From: Azospirillum griseum
GTDB taxonomy: Bacteria > Pseudomonadota > Alphaproteobacteria > Azospirillales > Azospirillaceae
Direction: 5' to 3'
Assembly: GCF_003966125.1 (NCBI RefSeq)
Contig: NZ_RXMA01000028.1
Location: forward strand, 1 to 64,000
Length of the DNA: 64,000 nucleotides
This document shows, piece by piece, positions 61,639-64,000 of this stretch. Below the pieces are notes generated by a model that ran no database searches, was not told the origin of the DNA, and saw only the letters and a list, made by a program, of their open reading frames with translations. The translations under genes were made by a program, and so were the position numbers. Position 1 is the stretch's first letter. Each line of letters begins with the position of its first letter.

Positions 61639-64000
61639 ATGGCGTGGACCAGCGTTCTGTTCGTGTCGCTGGCCTATCTGGGCGCGCTGTTCGCCATCGC
61701 CCATTGGGCGGACCGGCGGGCGGCGGCGGGGCGCAGCGTCATCGCGTCGCCCACCGTCTACGCGCTGTCGCTGGGCGTTTATTGCACGACCTGGACCTTT
61801 TACGGGTCGGTCGGGCGCGCGGCGGGGTTGGGCGTCGGTTTCCTGCCCATCTATCTCGGCCCCACCCTGCTGATGCTGCTGGCCCCGTTGCTGCTGCGGA
61901 AGATGTTGCGCATCGCCAAGACCCAGCGCATCACCTCCATCGCCGATTTCCTGGCCAGCCGCTATGGCCGCAGCCCGCTGCTGGGCGGGTTGGTGGCCCT
62001 GACCGCCGTGGTCGGCGTCACCCCCTACATCGCCCTGCAACTGAAGGCGGTCGCCGTCAGCTTCGACGCCCTCACCGGCAATATGGGGAGCGTCACCGGC
62101 ACCGACCGGCTCCTCTTCCTCGACAACGGATTCCTGATCGCCGCCATCATGGCGCTGTTCGCCATCCTGTTCGGAACCCGGCAGATCGACGCCGCCGAGC
62201 ATCACCCCGGCATGGTCGCCGCCGTCGCCTTCGAATCGCTGGTCAAGCTGGTCGCCTTCCTGGCGGTGGGCGGCTTTGTCGTCTGGGGCCTGCACGATGG
62301 GCCGGGGGCGCTGTTCGACGCCGCCCGCGCCCGACCCGACCTGCACCGGCTGTTCGCCGTGGACACGGCGGTGGAGGGCGGGGCCTGGACCACCAGCCTG
62401 ATTCTGGCGGCGGCGGCGGTGCTGTGCCTGCCCCGGCAATTTCAGGTGACGGTGATCGAGAACACCGACGAACGGCACCTGAACCGGGCGCTGTGGCTGT
62501 TCCCGCTCTATCTGCTGCTCATCAACCTGTTCGTGCTGCCGGTGGCGGCGGCGGGGCTGCTGCGCTTCGGCGCGAGCCTCGACCCCGACCTGTTCGTGCT
62601 GGCCCTGCCGCTGGCGAGCGGGGCCGACGGGTTGGCGCTGCTGGTCTTTCTCGGCGGGCTGTCGGCCGCCGCCGGGATGATCGTCGTCGAATCGGTCGCG
62701 CTGTCCACCATGGTCTGCAACGATCTGGTGATTCCACTGCTGCTGCGCCTGCGCCCGGCGGCGTTGGAGCGCGCCGCCGACCTGTCGCCGCTGCTGCTGG
62801 CGATCCGGCGCGGGGCCATCGCGGTGATCCTGTTGCTGGGCTATCTCTATTTCCGGCTGGCCGGATCGGCCTACGCCCTGGTGTCCATCGGCCTGATTTC
62901 CTTCGCGGCGGTGGCGCAGTTCGCCCCGGCCCTGATCGGCGGGCTGTATTGGACCGGGGCGACCCGGCGCGGGGCCTTGGCCGGGGTGGCGGGCGGAACG
63001 CTGGTCTGGGCCTACACCCTGCTGCTGCCCAGCTTCGCCCGTTCCGGCTGGTTGCCGGTGTCCTTCATCGAGGCGGGACCGTGGGGCGTGGCCGCCCTGC
63101 GCCCCTACGCGCTGTTCGGGCTGGAGGGGTTCGACCCGCTGACCCACGCCCTGTTCTGGAGCGCGCTGGTCAACTTCGGTCTGTGGCTGGGGCTGTCGCT
63201 GTTCGACCACGCCGACGCAGCGGAACGGGCGCAGGCCGCCGCCTTCGTCGAGGTGTTTGAGCGGACCGACGCCGCCGATGCGCCGACCGACGGGCGCGGG
63301 GTGGTGCGCGTCGGCGACCTGTCGCGCCTGCTCGCCCGCTATCTTGGTCCCCAGCGCGCCGCCCGCGCCTTCGCCGGAGACGATCCCGACGCGCTGGCCG
63401 GGCCGAAGCGGTTGCGGCTGGCCGAACGGCTGCTGGCCGGGGCCATCGGCGGGGCGTCGGCCCGCGTCGCCCTGGCCTCCGCCACCCCGGGCGGGGCGGT
63501 GGGCACGGCGGAGCTGCTGCGGATGCTGGACGAGACCAGCCACGCGCTGGCCCACAGCCGGGCGCTGGAGATCAAGACCGCCGAATTGGAGCGCGCCACC
63601 GACGCCCTGCGCGCCGCCAACGAACGGCTGACGACGCTGGACCGGCTGAAGGACGAGTTCCTGTCCACCGTCACCCACGAGCTGCGCACGCCGCTGACCT
63701 CGATTCGCGCCTTGAGCGAGATCCTGCACGACGATCCCGGCATCGAGGAGGACCAGCGCCGCGCGTTCCTTGCCATCATCATCGCCGAGAGCGAACGCCT
63801 CACCCGCCTCATCAACGAGGTGCTCGACATGGCGAAGATCGAGGCCGGGGCGATGGACTGGGCCATCGAATCGCTCGACCCCGCCCGCGCGCTGGAGCAG
63901 GCGGCGGCGGCCACCGCCGGGCTGTTCCAGGAACGCGGGGTGCGTCTGGACAGCGCGCTTCCCGCCGACCTGCCGCCGGTGCGCGCCGATCACGACCGTT
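61639..64000 (+). CDS. SLC5 symporter - STAC - histidine kinase (partial, runs off the window)
   Basis: The frame stays open from ATG 61639 to the end: at least 787 residues. Residues 1-500 form a sodium/solute symporter domain with about 13 helices and the LCLPRQFQVTVIENTDERHLNRA segment of the CbrA/CrbS group. A STAC-like domain (near 550-620) and a coiled coil lead to the transmitter with EFLSTVTHELRTPLTSIRAL (His680). ATPase and any receiver domain lie beyond the window. It should couple uptake of a small organic solute to phosphorylation of the neighbouring regulator. Confidence 0.9.
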   Translation, partial: MAWTSVLFVSLAYLGALFAIAHWADRRAAAGRSVIASPTVYALSLGVYCTTWTFYGSVGRAAGLGVGFLPIYLGPTLLMLLAPLLLRKMLRIAKTQRITSIADFLASRYGRSPLLGGLVALTAVVGVTPYIALQLKAVAVSFDALTGNMGSVTGTDRLLFLDNGFLIAAIMALFAILFGTRQIDAAEHHPGMVAAVAFESLVKLVAFLAVGGFVVWGLHDGPGALFDAARARPDLHRLFAVDTAVEGGAWTTSLILAAAAVLCLPRQFQVTVIENTDERHLNRALWLFPLYLLLINLFVLPVAAAGLLRFGASLDPDLFVLALPLASGADGLALLVFLGGLSAAAGMIVVESVALSTMVCNDLVIPLLLRLRPAALERAADLSPLLLAIRRGAIAVILLLGYLYFRLAGSAYALVSIGLISFAAVAQFAPALIGGLYWTGATRRGALAGVAGGTLVWAYTLLLPSFARSGWLPVSFIEAGPWGVAALRPYALFGLEGFDPLTHALFWSALVNFGLWLGLSLFDHADAAERAQAAAFVEVFERTDAADAPTDGRGVVRVGDLSRLLARYLGPQRAARAFAGDDPDALAGPKRLRLAERLLAGAIGGASARVALASATPGGAVGTAELLRMLDETSHALAHSRALEIKTAELERATDALRAANERLTTLDRLKDEFLSTVTHELRTPLTSIRALSEILHDDPGIEEDQRRAFLAIIIAESERLTRLINEVLDMAKIEAGAMDWAIESLDPARALEQAAAATAGLFQERGVRLDSALPADLPPVRADHDR

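Noticed and set aside
61599-63260. A 553-codon frame overlapping the symporter-kinase in another phase
   Set aside because: The in-phase frame from 61639 gives a recognisable SLC5 symporter and kinase; it only lacks a stop inside the window.

Overview
The window is GC-rich, densely coding chromosomal DNA from an alphaproteobacterium, most likely Rhodospirillales near Azospirillum. Signs of this are a divK-pleD pair, the EipB/DUF1849 periplasmic protein, an alphaproteobacterial rpsM-rpsK-rpoA-rplQ cluster with no rpsD, and a dapF-mtaB-ftsY order. The taxonomic call is an inference from gene content. I see no rRNA, tRNA, CRISPR array, insertion sequence, integrase or phage gene.

Layout. 0-9 kb: a periplasmic binding protein, a kinase-like phosphotransferase with DUF6285, a GH17-GT2 glucan synthase-like membrane enzyme, an araC-azlC-azlD branched-chain amino acid export operon with visible repeated operators, and dusA. 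9-16 kb: a sulfotransferase-like protein with a duplicated C-terminal module, a SWIM/SNF2 helicase, and the divK-pleD cell-cycle and c-di-GMP pair. 16-22 kb: a second GGDEF protein, a 2-hydroxyacid dehydrogenase, eipB, rarA and small envelope proteins. 22.4-27 kb: the ribosomal alpha cluster (own near-consensus promoter, two long intergenic hairpins, strong terminator), divergent from pyk. 27-32 kb: an unrecognised membrane protein, a TPR protein, a divergent EF-G with a perfect TTAA-N7-TTAA box upstream, and ridA. 32-39 kb: topB, zapE, a PAS histidine kinase and pdxY. 39-45 kb: a citrate lyase-like enzyme and the dapF-mtaB-ftsY operon, into which a DUF4160/DUF2442 pair has been inserted with overlapping ends. 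44-51 kb: a CorA/ZntB transporter, a gtrA/gtrB-like glycosylation set, a cupin, and a LysR/MFS divergent pair with palindromes. 51-58 kb: leuD-leuB, amn, yciB, tatA and a SPOR protein.

58.7-64 kb holds the most unusual locus. A single-domain response regulator is translationally coupled to a membrane-anchored HAMP/PAS protein whose kinase region has lost its phosphoacceptor histidine and which is fused to an intact DEDDh (DnaQ-type) exonuclease. A tiny membrane protein follows, and then an SLC5 symporter-STAC-histidine kinase that runs off the end of the window. Together these look like a nutrient-sensing two-component system with a built-in nuclease; its output is unknown.

Starts were chosen from Shine-Dalgarno sequences, family start sites and gene overlaps. 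Several are GTG or TTG (rpoA, rpsM, zntB-like, gtrA-like, MFS, eipB).
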